Positions 1 to 10,600 of a DNA stretch of 64,000 nucleotides are shown here, piece after piece. The notes beneath the pieces were generated by a model that did not search any database, was not told where the DNA came from, and saw nothing but the letters and a program-made list of their open reading frames with translations. How positions within the stretch are numbered: position 1 is the first letter of the stretch; each line of letters starts with the position of its first letter. A program made the translations under genes and the position numbers. Source of the DNA: a virus; the IMG/VR virus record IMGVR_UViG_3300036781_000418, positions 62,001-126,000 of that record, one strand, 5' to 3'.

Positions 1-3000
1 CTGGGTTGTTCATCTCCGCGGTCAGCGCGTCGACTTGGGTGGACGTCGTGGTCGCCAGCGTCGTGATCTGGGTGGCGTCGGCTTGCAGGTCAGTGGACCA
101 CACGTCGGCCGGTGTCAGGTCAACGTACGGCGTCAGCAGCGTCGTGAGGTTCGTCAGCTCAGCCTGGTCTGGGCCAGACAAGGTCGCACGTGCCTTCAGC
201 TCGACGGCACGCATGAACATGTCGTAGACTGAGCGGTTGACGAGGTCGTCCGCCTCGATGGCGGCTTGGAACTCAATGAAGGTCGTGTCGTCCAAGTTAG
301 CGTCGACGAGGTAGGCCTGCACCAAGCTCGTGTAAAGTTCAAGGTTGGCCGTCTCGGTGTCCGACAGACCAACGTCCAGTTGCTTCGCACGCAGCACCTT
401 GGCCAACGAGAAGAACGTCGAGAACGGGTAGCCGATGTCGTAGTAGCCGTCGACTTGATCTTCGAAGTCGTAGCCACCGGTGTCGTACCCTTGCAGGAAG
501 CCGGTGAACGTGTCGTCAAGGTTGACGGCTGCGGTCTCTTCATGGACCTGGGAGATGGCCCACTGTGGATCTTCAACGACCTGAATGTTGATCGTGTCGT
601 TGAAGAGGAAGCCCTCGTCGACGCCACCACCACTGATCAGGATGTTCAGCGTCTCGCTGAAGTTGACGTTGAAGTGTTCGTTCAGCCCTGAACCGACGGT
701 CAAGAAGACGGACTCGGCGTTCAGCGGCATGTAGGAGCTGAAGAAGCCGGTGTCCCACGTCACGCCCCAACCAGCGGCGTCGTTCTGCAGCGTGCCGACG
801 GCCTCGCCAGTGGACGCGGCCGTGATGTCCACCGCGACCTGTGGGTCAGTGAAGATCGCCTCGGAGGTTGCACCGTCACGGCGGTTGAACAGGATTGGAA
901 TCCAGTCGGAGAGGACGTCGATCTCAGGCGAGGTCGTGTCGACCTGCGTCAAGCCAGCCGAGTAGTTGACGAAGCGTGGGTCGATTGAGACGGGCTCCAG
1001 CACCTCAAGCGTCGTCGCGTGGGCCATGTTGACTGGACGGATCGCGAAGCGGATGTTGTTCGCCTTGGTGCGTTCGAACAGGAGGTAGTCGTCGGCGGAC
1101 GGCAGGCGAGCTGGGGTGGCCTTCAAGATGGCGAGGTCGCGACCGATGGACAGCGAGCGATCGTCACCCAGCAGCGACATCGTGAAGAGCTTACCGACGG
1201 TCGCCGAACCAGCGGTTGGCAGGCTGATCGTGACGTACAGGTCCTTGACTTGGTCGGTGCCGGCTCCAACGAGTTCACCGTTGCGGTACAGCATCCACTG
1301 TTCGCCCTTGGAGCCCTTGATCGTGTAGTTGAACGATGGGCAGTCTGGACGGACGTAGTCAAGGGTCAGGTCACCGGCGCTGGTCGTCCACACGTTCTCG
1401 GCCGATTCAGGGAGGAGGCCGTTGTAGAAGCCCTCCGAGACGGCGTCGTCGAAGAACTCACGCACCTCGTAGACTTGGGCTTCAGGTGGTTCGATGTAGA
1501 AGCCGACCATGCCGTTGAAGTACCACTGACCCACCTGGGCGGACGGCATCCAACCGTTGGCGGACGAGTGGACGAGGTACGACGGGCTGAACCCGTACGT
1601 TTCAAAGGTGAAGACGTCACCAGCGTCCAGGCCACCAAGTCCTGGTACCACGGTGAAGTGAATGCCAAGGTCGTCGTCCTTGTAGGACAGGCCGTCCGTA
1701 AAGCTGATTACCTTGAGCGGATCGTAGAGCTGCGCGCCAGCGTTGGCGGTCGCCGTCGAGATTCCTGAGATCGTGTAGGTGTTCGTGTCCAGCCACGTCA
1801 GCGCCCACTGGGCTTGCGTGTCCTTCTGGAACGTGTCACCGTGCATGATCAGGCGCGGGGTGTGCGAGGAGACCAGCCCGTCGGTGTCAGCCACTGGCGG
1901 CTTGTTGATGATCGTCCAGTTGAACACGTCACCACCGTCCGTGTTCTCTTGGGAGAACGTCGAGGCGGTCGTCGAGGCGTACCAGCTTGAGCTCAGGCGC
2001 GAGGCGATGAACGGCTTGTTGCCGGCCGCAAGGTTGAACGAGAAGCCGAAGCTGGACGACGAGTAGGAGGATCCAACTGGCACGGTCGCGACCTGCGTCC
2101 AGCCAGAAGAATCCAATCGCTCAAGGGCGAACGAGGTCGCGTACCACAGGCGCAGGTCAGGCGTCGTGTCTGGATCGCTTGACGACCAGATACCTTCCGA
2201 CGTGACGTTGTTTGGCATGTCGTACTGTGGGTCCGTCGCGGTTGGTTCAAGCTCCGTCTCGTCGAAGAGGTTGGAGGTAGTGGTGTCGCGTTGGATGCGG
2301 TTCAGCGGCTTGGTCGTGTCGGGCAGGGCGCGGAGGCGCCACTGTTGGCCGTCGATCGAGTCCTCAGCGAGCTGCAGGTTGAACGCCGTCAGGTCGTAGT
2401 CCACGAAGCGCGAGTCGTAGCCAAACTCCAACTGACGCAGGTAGTCCGCGTCGGACGGCGAGACGTTCGTGTAGATCGACTCGTAGGCGTCGTAGCCGCC
2501 CATGTCGTAGCCGTAGTAGAGGTCGAAGTCGTCCGAGTGAGCTGGCTCGTTCGTCACCTCAATGTAGAAGCGATCACCTGGAATGAACGTGTAGGTGGTG
2601 CCCTGCACGACCTTGAACGCCAGCTTACCGTCGTTGAACGGCACGTCCACCGTCACGGTCGCTGAGTAGCTTGGATAGTCGGGCGACGTCATCGTGAACG
2701 TCGTGCCACTGGTCGCCTCAAGGATAAACTCTGAGGTCTCTAGGGTTTGATCGATGACGTCAATGACGTCCAGCGCGCCCGTTGACGACTCAATGTGGCC
2801 GTAGCGTGTGGAGCCAAGCTGCGGACGTGAGTAGGCAAGTGGGTTTACCTTGATGAGGCTCCACGCGTCCAACGTGCACGATGGGTGGATGGTGATGCCA
2901 CCGACTGGGTGGAGTCGAACCTCCGTACCCTCGACGGCGGGAATGACACCTGGAGCCAACGCAAAGTTGACCAGTGGGTGGGTGAACTCCATGCCGATCG

Positions 3001-4099
3001 TGGCGTTGCCGATGTACCCGCTAAAGGAGCCGAACACCTGCACTTGACTCGTGTCCGCGTCAACAACCAACCGCCACTCTTGGTACTGAGGCGCGCTCGT
3101 CGGCGCGGTCATGCCCGTGACGACGAGCTGGTCGGTCTTCAAGTTGTCGTAGCGTAGCAGGCCAGTCTCACGCAGTCCAAGGTCCGACCACTTGCCGAAG
3201 TAAAGGGACGGCGAGGCGGCGGCGAGGCGACCTTCAAGGGCGTCTGGGTCGTCGTAGTCAGGAACCAAGGCGGCCAGGTCAGGGGCGGCCAGCGCCTTCA
3301 TCAAGTTGACGAGGAGCTCGTAGCTGGACGGTAGGTCGTTCGCGACGGTTGGATCGGAGACGGACGGTGCTAGGATCGCCAGGAGGTTGACAACCTCCGT
3401 TGAAACGTCGGCGTAGGTTGCTGGGTTACCAGTCGCGGTGATCGCGGCCTGGAGACCGTGCAGCTCGTTCGTCAGGACGTTGGCACAGGAACCAGGGTTC
3501 GTTAGGTCGAGCGCGACCAGTCGAGTGGCGGCCGTTGCCTTGGAGATTGTGCCTTGGTTGCGTCGTTCAGCGTACAGTGGGTTGAACATCGAACTAGCGT
3601 CGTTGACCTGGGAGACGTCAAAGACGTACGCCCCATGACTAAGGAAGACGTCGTGGCCCTCCAACAGCGGTTCACAGTGGTCCTTGCTGCCGTTCCGCTG
3701 CACGAAGGCGTCCGACAGGCCGACGCCTTGAATGGACGTTGGGTCGTAGGCGTACGGCACCAGCGGTAGGTCGGTGTCCTCATCACGGAACGCCTTGAAG
3801 GCACCTGGAGATTCATCTGGTCGATCGTTGACGGTGTACTTGCGAAATACAGGGTCAAGCGATCGTTGCAGTTGGGTTCTAGGAGTCGGCACGGTTGTGC
3901 CGCTCGAGAGGAGCGAGTACATCCACGTATCGTTCATGTGGGTCGTACTGAAGAGCTTCTCAGTAAACGACACGTTCATGTAGTCGGTGAATCGATACTC
4001 CTCACCAACGTCCGTCAGCTTGCGGCTGTACGGTTTTGTATCCAGAACAAACGCGACAAGTGACTGAATCTGTCGGCTTTGCGTGTTAGTCGTTGCCAT
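1..4099 (-). CDS. Giant virion structural protein, 3' end outside the window
   Basis: An open frame runs from ATG at 4099 to the left edge without a stop: 1366 codons, C-terminus missing. The protein starts MATTNTQSRQIQ and is rich in Thr, Ser, Asp and short beta-type segments, like large baseplate or fibre proteins. A YD(M/T)GGYD motif occurs twice, near residues 530 and 1200. It is the last gene of the leftward run after gp6 and the 2917-residue protein, so by T4 order (6, 7, 8) a baseplate-wedge or fibre role is likely, but I recognise no specific family. The start lies inside the last codons of the upstream homing endonuclease (14-nt overlap), with AAGAGA about nine bases before it. Confidence 0.8.
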   Translation of the reverse strand, partial: MATTNTQSRQIQSLVAFVLDTKPYSRKLTDVGEEYRFTDYMNVSFTEKLFSTTHMNDTWMYSLLSSGTTVPTPRTQLQRSLDPVFRKYTVNDRPDESPGAFKAFRDEDTDLPLVPYAYDPTSIQGVGLSDAFVQRNGSKDHCEPLLEGHDVFLSHGAYVFDVSQVNDASSMFNPLYAERRNQGTISKATAATRLVALDLTNPGSCANVLTNELHGLQAAITATGNPATYADVSTEVVNLLAILAPSVSDPTVANDLPSSYELLVNLMKALAAPDLAALVPDYDDPDALEGRLAAASPSLYFGKWSDLGLRETGLLRYDNLKTDQLVVTGMTAPTSAPQYQEWRLVVDADTSQVQVFGSFSGYIGNATIGMEFTHPLVNFALAPGVIPAVEGTEVRLHPVGGITIHPSCTLDAWSLIKVNPLAYSRPQLGSTRYGHIESSTGALDVIDVIDQTLETSEFILEATSGTTFTMTSPDYPSYSATVTVDVPFNDGKLAFKVVQGTTYTFIPGDRFYIEVTNEPAHSDDFDLYYGYDMGGYDAYESIYTNVSPSDADYLRQLEFGYDSRFVDYDLTAFNLQLAEDSIDGQQWRLRALPDTTKPLNRIQRDTTTSNLFDETELEPTATDPQYDMPNNVTSEGIWSSSDPDTTPDLRLWYATSFALERLDSSGWTQVATVPVGSSYSSSSFGFSFNLAAGNKPFIASRLSSSWYASTTASTFSQENTDGGDVFNWTIINKPPVADTDGLVSSHTPRLIMHGDTFQKDTQAQWALTWLDTNTYTISGISTATANAGAQLYDPLKVISFTDGLSYKDDDLGIHFTVVPGLGGLDAGDVFTFETYGFSPSYLVHSSANGWMPSAQVGQWYFNGMVGFYIEPPEAQVYEVREFFDDAVSEGFYNGLLPESAENVWTTSAGDLTLDYVRPDCPSFNYTIKGSKGEQWMLYRNGELVGAGTDQVKDLYVTISLPTAGSATVGKLFTMSLLGDDRSLSIGRDLAILKATPARLPSADDYLLFERTKANNIRFAIRPVNMAHATTLEVLEPVSIDPRFVNYSAGLTQVDTTSPEIDVLSDWIPILFNRRDGATSEAIFTDPQVAVDITAASTGEAVGTLQNDAAGWGVTWDTGFFSSYMPLNAESVFLTVGSGLNEHFNVNFSETLNILISGGGVDEGFLFNDTINIQVVEDPQWAISQVHEETAAVNLDDTFTGFLQGYDTGGYDFEDQVDGYYDIGYPFSTFFSLAKVLRAKQLDVGLSDTETANLELYTSLVQAYLVDANLDDTTFIEFQAAIEADDLVNRSVYDMFMRAVELKARATLSGPDQAELTNLTTLLTPYVDLTPADVWSTDLQADATQITTLATTTSTQVDALTAEMNNP

Positions 4100-4667
4100 T
4101 GTTGTATCTCTTAGAGTTTCGGAGGCCTTCGGCAATCTTTGCTTTGTGTTCAGGGCTCAATTTTCTACCACGCTTTCCAGCTCCGATATTTGCACAAGAC
4201 TCGGCACTACGCTTAGCTCCAGTATTTGCCTTCACCATTGCATCAATTACATGCTGAGGGCGAGGTTTTCCACGCATTTGCGCTACACGCTTTTCGATTG
4301 TTTCTGCACTTTGCTTTACGCCTCTTCGAGCCGCCGACATTTTAGCTCGCGTTTCTGGTGATGGATTATGGCAACCATCACCACCATCTGTTAGATTCAA
4401 AAGCGGGCCTTTCTTAAGATCCTTCCTTCCGAATTTTGAGATAAGTTCTTGTTCTACTAGCTCAGCAAGTTCCTGATCAAGATCATCACACACCTTTGTG
4501 ATGATCGGTTCCACTCCATTCGACTTCATCAATGCTAGACGATGAGTGAAAGGATGGCGATCTGTTCGTGTTCTGTGTTTTGACAGCCGCGGGCCTTGCC
4601 CAATTCCCACGTAGATGGGCTCATTTCGGCTTGGATCAAAATAGAGGTAAACATACTTTGCAGTCAT
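4086..4667 (-). CDS. GIY-YIG homing endonuclease (Seg-like)
   Basis: 193 residues. The N-terminus shows the GIY-YIG signature in variant form: VYLYFDP at residues 5-11 and IYVGIG at 18-23, followed by the basic HRTRTDRHPF stretch. The C-terminal half has NUMOD3-like DNA-binding repeats (NPSPETRAKMSAARRG, SAETIEKR, SPEHKAKIAEG). Such enzymes nick or cut an unoccupied allele and spread by recombination. The gene is AT-richer than its surroundings and sits between two giant structural genes, with its 3' end overlapping the next start by 14 nt, so it looks like a mobile insertion that left both neighbours intact. Confidence 0.88.
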   Translation of the reverse strand: MTAKYVYLYFDPSRNEPIYVGIGQGPRLSKHRTRTDRHPFTHRLALMKSNGVEPIITKVCDDLDQELAELVEQELISKFGRKDLKKGPLLNLTDGGDGCHNPSPETRAKMSAARRGVKQSAETIEKRVAQMRGKPRPQHVIDAMVKANTGAKRSAESCANIGAGKRGRKLSPEHKAKIAEGLRNSKRYNNGND

Positions 4668-4670
4668 GTG

Positions 4671-7600
4671 TTATTCGTAGCTTGGCGCAACTGGCACTGG
4701 ATCAACAACCTTGATCGAGTACACGCTGAGCCGGGATGTTTTGAACAGGTCCGTCATCGTGTAGTTGGCCGCGCAGATCTCCTCCACCGCCGCGAAGAAC
4801 AGCTCGTTGATTTGAGCCGCTGACGCGCCGTTCCAGATTGTCGTCATAGTCGCTCGTGCGTGTTCAGGGGTGTCAAACCATGAGTCGCTCTCGTTGAAGT
4901 CGAGCACCGTGATGTAGTCCGGAACCGGAGTAGGTCCACTGTCGTCCACTAGTCTGGTATTTAGAATGGTGAACTGAAGCGTCGCGTTGACCAAGTCCTG
5001 TGGAGCCAGGGCCTGGTCGGTGGCGAAGCCGAACTGGGTCGCCGTGCCGTTTCGGGTATCGTAGGCGATCCGACGGGCGCTTGGAACGGCGTTGCCGACC
5101 GCGTCCTGTCCAGCCGAGGTGCTGGTGAGCAGCGTCCAGAGCACGGCTGGAATTACGGCACGTTGTCCAGGGCGAAGCAGCGTCCACTCAGTGTGCACGT
5201 CTTTTAGGTCCATGCCATGTGGATCGTCGCGCAGGGTGAAGTCGCGCGTGAAGCGGAGCTTGAACGTGTCGTCCTGAGCCACGACGTAGTTCAGTCCGGC
5301 CACGGCGATCGCGTTGTAGGAGTAGGACGTGCCGTTGTCAGGCTGGTGCAGGGCGTCGTGGAACGTTACGTAGGTGGACGGACCGGTCGTCAACATGTCG
5401 GCCATCGACTTCACGGACGTCTTCTTACCTTGGGCGACGCTCGAACGGTCCTTAACCCAGAAGTAGTAGATCGTCGACAGGATCGAGCCGTTTTCGTCGC
5501 GCACTGGAACCTCTACGTGCTGGTAGTCAACCTTGTACTGCTGTTGGATGAGCACGTTGTCGGTGACGTCCGGGTCAAACGCGAGCTCCACGGTGGTAGG
5601 TACGTAACCGCGTACGATCAAGTGCACCTCGGCCCCAACCGGTGGCACGAAGGACAGCGTCACCGTCGTACCACTTAGGGAGTAGGAGCCGGCCAGTTGA
5701 GCGGAGCCGTTGATGTAGACCGAGATGGAGCTTAGGGCCGTGCCGTCCGGAACTTCAAAGGTCACGGTGGACGTGTCCGCTACCACCTGGTGAAAGATCT
5801 CGTCCGCCAGCACGCGCCAAGCCGACCATGTCGACATGGTCGAGCGAACCTCGGTACCATCGTTCAAGGTGAACGTAAAGTTGGCGTTCTGGATAACGGT
5901 GATGGAGGTGTTGAACGCCACCTGGTCGACGGGCCATGGACCAACGAACGGCACCCAGCACGAATTTGGCTGACGGGAGTCGGCGTCCAGCTGCTGTTGA
6001 GTCGGCACCGTCCAAGCACGCCAACCGATGCCGTTGTACGTACCGCTGGTTGGGTCCTGGTCGTTGATCAGTGACGTCGGCAGGTTTGAGCCAGCGACGA
6101 CAGTTTGGTAGCTCACCTGGTCATGTAGGATGATCATGTCGTTCAGGCCCTGCACGATGGCCTCCATCATGGTGACCGTGTTCCAGGTGCCGGCGGTCAT
6201 GAACTTGACGTTGACACGCAGCCCAAAGTTAGGCACCGTGTAGGAGAAGACCTGGTTGGCGTAGGTTGTGAAGGTTGCACCGAAGTAGTCACCTGGCGTA
6301 ACGTCGTTCGCGTCACCCCGGTCAACACGAAGGCTGATGACTTGGAAGTCGCCAGTCTCAGTTTCAACCACGCGGAAGAAGGTCGACACGTCAACGAGGT
6401 CGGTGATCGTGCCGGCGTTGTCGGTCAGCTGGAGGGTATCAACCGGTTCGGCCAGAAACTCCAGGCCACCGATCGTTGGGGTGTAGCTCGTTACGTCCAG
6501 CGTGAGGATAGCAACGGCACCGTCCGTGGAGGTCGTCACCGACTTCATGACGAAGAGCTCTTCGTCGCCGGCGTTGTCCACCATCAGGCGCTTCGTGAAG
6601 TCTGACAGGACCGTCAGCTCGGAGAGCGGTTCAGGGGTCAGTGGATCAAGGTTCCAAGCACCAACTCGCATGCCAGCGACGATGCCACGTTCAAGGAAGG
6701 TGTTGGACTCCAGCCACAACAGGCCGTCGCCAAGGCTGGACGTACCCGCTTCAACGTACAGGGTTGAGTTGTAGTCGGTTGAACCGAAGGCGCCGCCCAT
6801 GTGAGCGGCGCCGTTTGGCACGCCGGAGTATGACCAGGCGATCGGACGCGTCAGCCAGATGCGGTCACGAACGTAGTACTTCGCGTCCGCCACCACGCCG
6901 TCCGCCTTGTCGGCGGAGTCAAGGTCGGCGTCACCAGCGTCGATGAGGGCTTGGGCCGCGTAGTCGGCTGGCGACACGGAGGACTCCACCCACTCGTAAA
7001 CGTCCACGGCGGCGTAGTCAGCCAGGGTACCCCAACGGGCCAAACGGTCCTCAACACGTGGGAAGATGACCTTGTCGTAGTACGGCAGGTAGTCGAGGCG
7101 AGTCATGTCCCACCAGACACGACCAACTTCCTTCGCGCCCCACGGCCGCAGTGGGTCGTAGTTGGAGTTGCCTTCAACCAAGGTCGACACGTTGTAGCGG
7201 GCTGGGTCCAGCTTTGAGATGATGTTGATCGACTCGAGCGCGTTCGGGGTGTGTTGACCGGTAGCTGGGTGCCAGAAGACGATGTCGTCGATCTTCTCGT
7301 TCGCCACGTAGTTGAACAGCTTCATTGGGTTGAACTTGCCAACCGACACGCCCCAACCAGTGATCGTCAGCTCGGTAAAGTCGGAGACAAGGTAGGTCGT
7401 CTCGTTTAGCTTTGTGACGTTGGCGCCGTCGACGACGCGCCAGTCGGCGATGAACGGCAACGTGAGCTGGAACGGGAAGGTTAGCCCATTGGTCGCCATG
7501 TAGTCCGCGTCAATGTTCTGGGACAGGGTCGGCAGCTCGTCGGCGGTGAAGGTGGTCGGACCGTTCAGGTCGTCGATCGAGAACCAACGGGTCTCATCGT

Positions 7601-10600
7601 CCATGTCAACTTCGGTGAACGCGGCGAAGTCACTGCCAGTTGCTGGTGCGGTGGGTGGTGTGTAGTCGAAGACCAACTTGGTAAACTGCTGGACGCAGTC
7701 GTCCACGTCGATCTTCAGTTCTGGGTAGATCTTCTGGCGGGCGTCACCGTACTCTGCGACCTTGTACGCCCAGTACTCATCGATCTTCGCATCTTGGAAG
7801 CGGTCGTTGTTTAGGAAGGCTTGGATCGACGCGTTCGTGCCCTTCAGCTGGATGAGACCACGCCAGAAGTCGAACTGAGTTCGGTTCGTCAGGTCAAGGT
7901 CGGCCATGTAGTCCTTTGGCGTGAAGCCAAGCAGGGCTAGGGCATGGGTCGTGGACAGCTCGTCCTCATAAACCTTGTTCGGGTCGTAGAAACCCTGCAC
8001 CATGTCAGTCGAGGCTTGAAGGTTGCGCTTGACCTCGTCGCCTACAAGGTAGTGACCACCGTATTCTGGACGGAGGGTGGCGGTGGCTTGCTTGCGACCG
8101 TTGAAGCGGAGCGTGATGATGCGGGCGCCGGTGAACGGATCGTAGATGAGGCCTTCACCGGTGGATGGGTTGACCTCGTTAGCCAACACGAAGATGTGTT
8201 CGTACTCGTCGAACTGGGCGTGGACGCCGAACATCGGCGCGTCAGCCCAGATCTCGGCGCGGCCGTTTGAGCGCATGACGATCAAGTCCTCGGTCTTCAG
8301 CTTGACGCCAAGCGTGTCGTACACGGCTGGGTCGGCGTCAACGTCGAAGAGGGCGGTGTCGGCGAACGGCGAGAGCAGACCCTGGTTGAGCTCAATCCAC
8401 ACGTGATCCATAAACGGATTCATCACCACACCGTCGCCGAGGTTGATGCCCGCGTAGACGCGGTCCACTAGCTTCTCAATCTCCAGCTGCCAGGTACGGT
8501 TGCGACCGGTTTCTTGGTCAATGTTGTTCTGTGAGGATAGGTTGAAGATCCAACCTTCGCTGATCAACTTGTCCGTGTAGCCGTAGATTACGTCCACGAC
8601 GTTCTGCAGGCCGGTGATGATGAGCGGCAGCTGCGCGTCCACGGTGCCGGTAATCTCGGTTGGCTGGTACCATGTGCGGTCCGTGTGGGCGCTCGCCAGG
8701 GCCTTGAACGTTACCTCGTTGTTCGATGAGTACGTGTAGTACGAAATGTCCAGGTGGCGTGAGTTGTAACCGTCAATGCGGAACACCCAGTCGGAGGCGT
8801 CGTTGGTCGCGATCGGTGCGCCCGTTGAAGACAGCACGTAGGAGCCCAGCTGCACGACCGAGACACGGAGGGCCTGGGCCCAGGTGTCGGCCGCATACGG
8901 CGAACGCTTGACCCGTAGCTCATAGGCGCTCTCAGGAAGAACCTCGGAGTCGGTGAAGACGAGTAGGTCGTTGGTTTCAACCAAACCACCGGCACGGTAG
9001 CCAAGGTTGACCTCCCAGCCGCGGTAGGCCGAGATCGCGTAGCCAGCCGAGGTGTCCACGCTGAAACCACGCAGGGCCTGTGTAAAGACCTGACCAAATC
9101 CACGGAACTGGTAGTACGTTGCTGGAGTCGCGACCATGGAGATAGTCGCGCCGTCCGCCGTGCCGGTGAGGGTGTACGTGTCACCTTGACGGAATGGACG
9201 ACCTTCGTCCTCCATCAGCAGGTTGGTGATCACGTAGCCGTCAACGGCTAGCGAGGTAGCGGTGCCTTCTTCAGCGGTGCCAAGGTAGACCCCGTTCACG
9301 TCGTAGATCGAGAAGACTTGCTTGTGGTTCGCGTCGTACGCGTCGTGGACGATCGACAATGTAAAGTCGGTTGGGGCCGTGATAAGGTCGACTGACAGTG
9401 GTTGGGTACGCACGATCGCGGCGACTGGGTCACCGTGTAGGCGGAAGCGTGGGTGGCCTGGCATCGAAACGTCGAAGCCATCGTAGCGGATGCCGTCGAC
9501 TGTGACCCACTCAAAGCCCCACAGTTCACGGAGCCAGGTGAGTGGGTCGGTGACGAAGAGCGCCGAAGCCAGCGAGTAGCGGTAGTCAATCGTCCGAGTC
9601 CAGACCGTTTCAACCGGCGAACTTTCACCGAACGTGTAGGACGCGGCTGGGGTTGGCGGCAGGGTGTTCGTCACGGCGTTCACCGAGGACGAGACGACGG
9701 TGGAGACGTACGGCGGAATGAGCATGTCGCGCGTCACGTCCACGCTCAGCTTAAGGGTAGGACGCGCGGCGGCGATCGCCGACCACATGGCCTGCGACCA
9801 GTAGCGGGCCTGTTGAACAACGACTGGGTCGGTGCCGATCGAGGCTGGAGCAGTTGACACGTACCACACCGTGCCCGAGTACTCGTAGCCTTTGGTGACC
9901 GTGAAGGTCTGCTTCAGGGCCAGTGAGGCGCTCATGTTGCGTGTCCAGCCGGCGCTCGACGCCGTCCACACACCGTTGCTGGCCTGAATGGTTTCACCGG
10001 TGATGAGGATCAAGTCGCCGGCCACCAACGTATACCCATCGATCGTGACGAGACCGTTGAACGCGGCGGGCGACGTCGTGACGACCGCGACCGCCCCACC
10101 GTTGGTGAAGCCGTTGATTGGGTTCGCCACCTGATCTGGAGATACCGGGGCCGCCCACATGGAATCCCAGTTGACTGGCTTAGTCGCCTGACCAACGAGC
10201 AACCATGGTTCAATGTTTGGGCGTGACGTTGGAATGACGCCGGTGACGGTGCCTTGGTGTGCCTCAAGCAGGTTGTACCAACGAGCTGGCACGGTGGACG
10301 TGGTCAACGGGGCAGTTTGACCGACTGTCAAGCCCGAGTAGTTCCAGGTGAACGGGTCAGTCGACACGTAGTCAGGGGCCGTTGGATCGTAGCCGTTTGT
10401 GGACGCCCACTGGGCAAGCTCACGCTCAAGGGCTGGAGCCAGGTCGCTGGACAGCGCGGTCTCAACGTCCGCCTGTGAGAAGTAGGTGTGGTGCGTTGGT
10501 GGGCAACCGTCGTACAGGCGCTGTTCAAGGTTGATCAGCACGTCGTTGAGGGTGCTACCGAAGCTGAAGCTCGTCCATGGCAGGAGTTGGTTCGACTCCA

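Noticed and set aside
1019-1768. Long rightward ORF of 249 residues antisense to the giant gene
   Set aside because: It lies opposite a continuous coding frame; GC-rich codons make many such long shadows. Its translation is Arg/Val-rich with no motif.
5217-5678. Rightward ORF of 153 residues
   Set aside because: Antisense to the 2917-residue protein and of biased composition.
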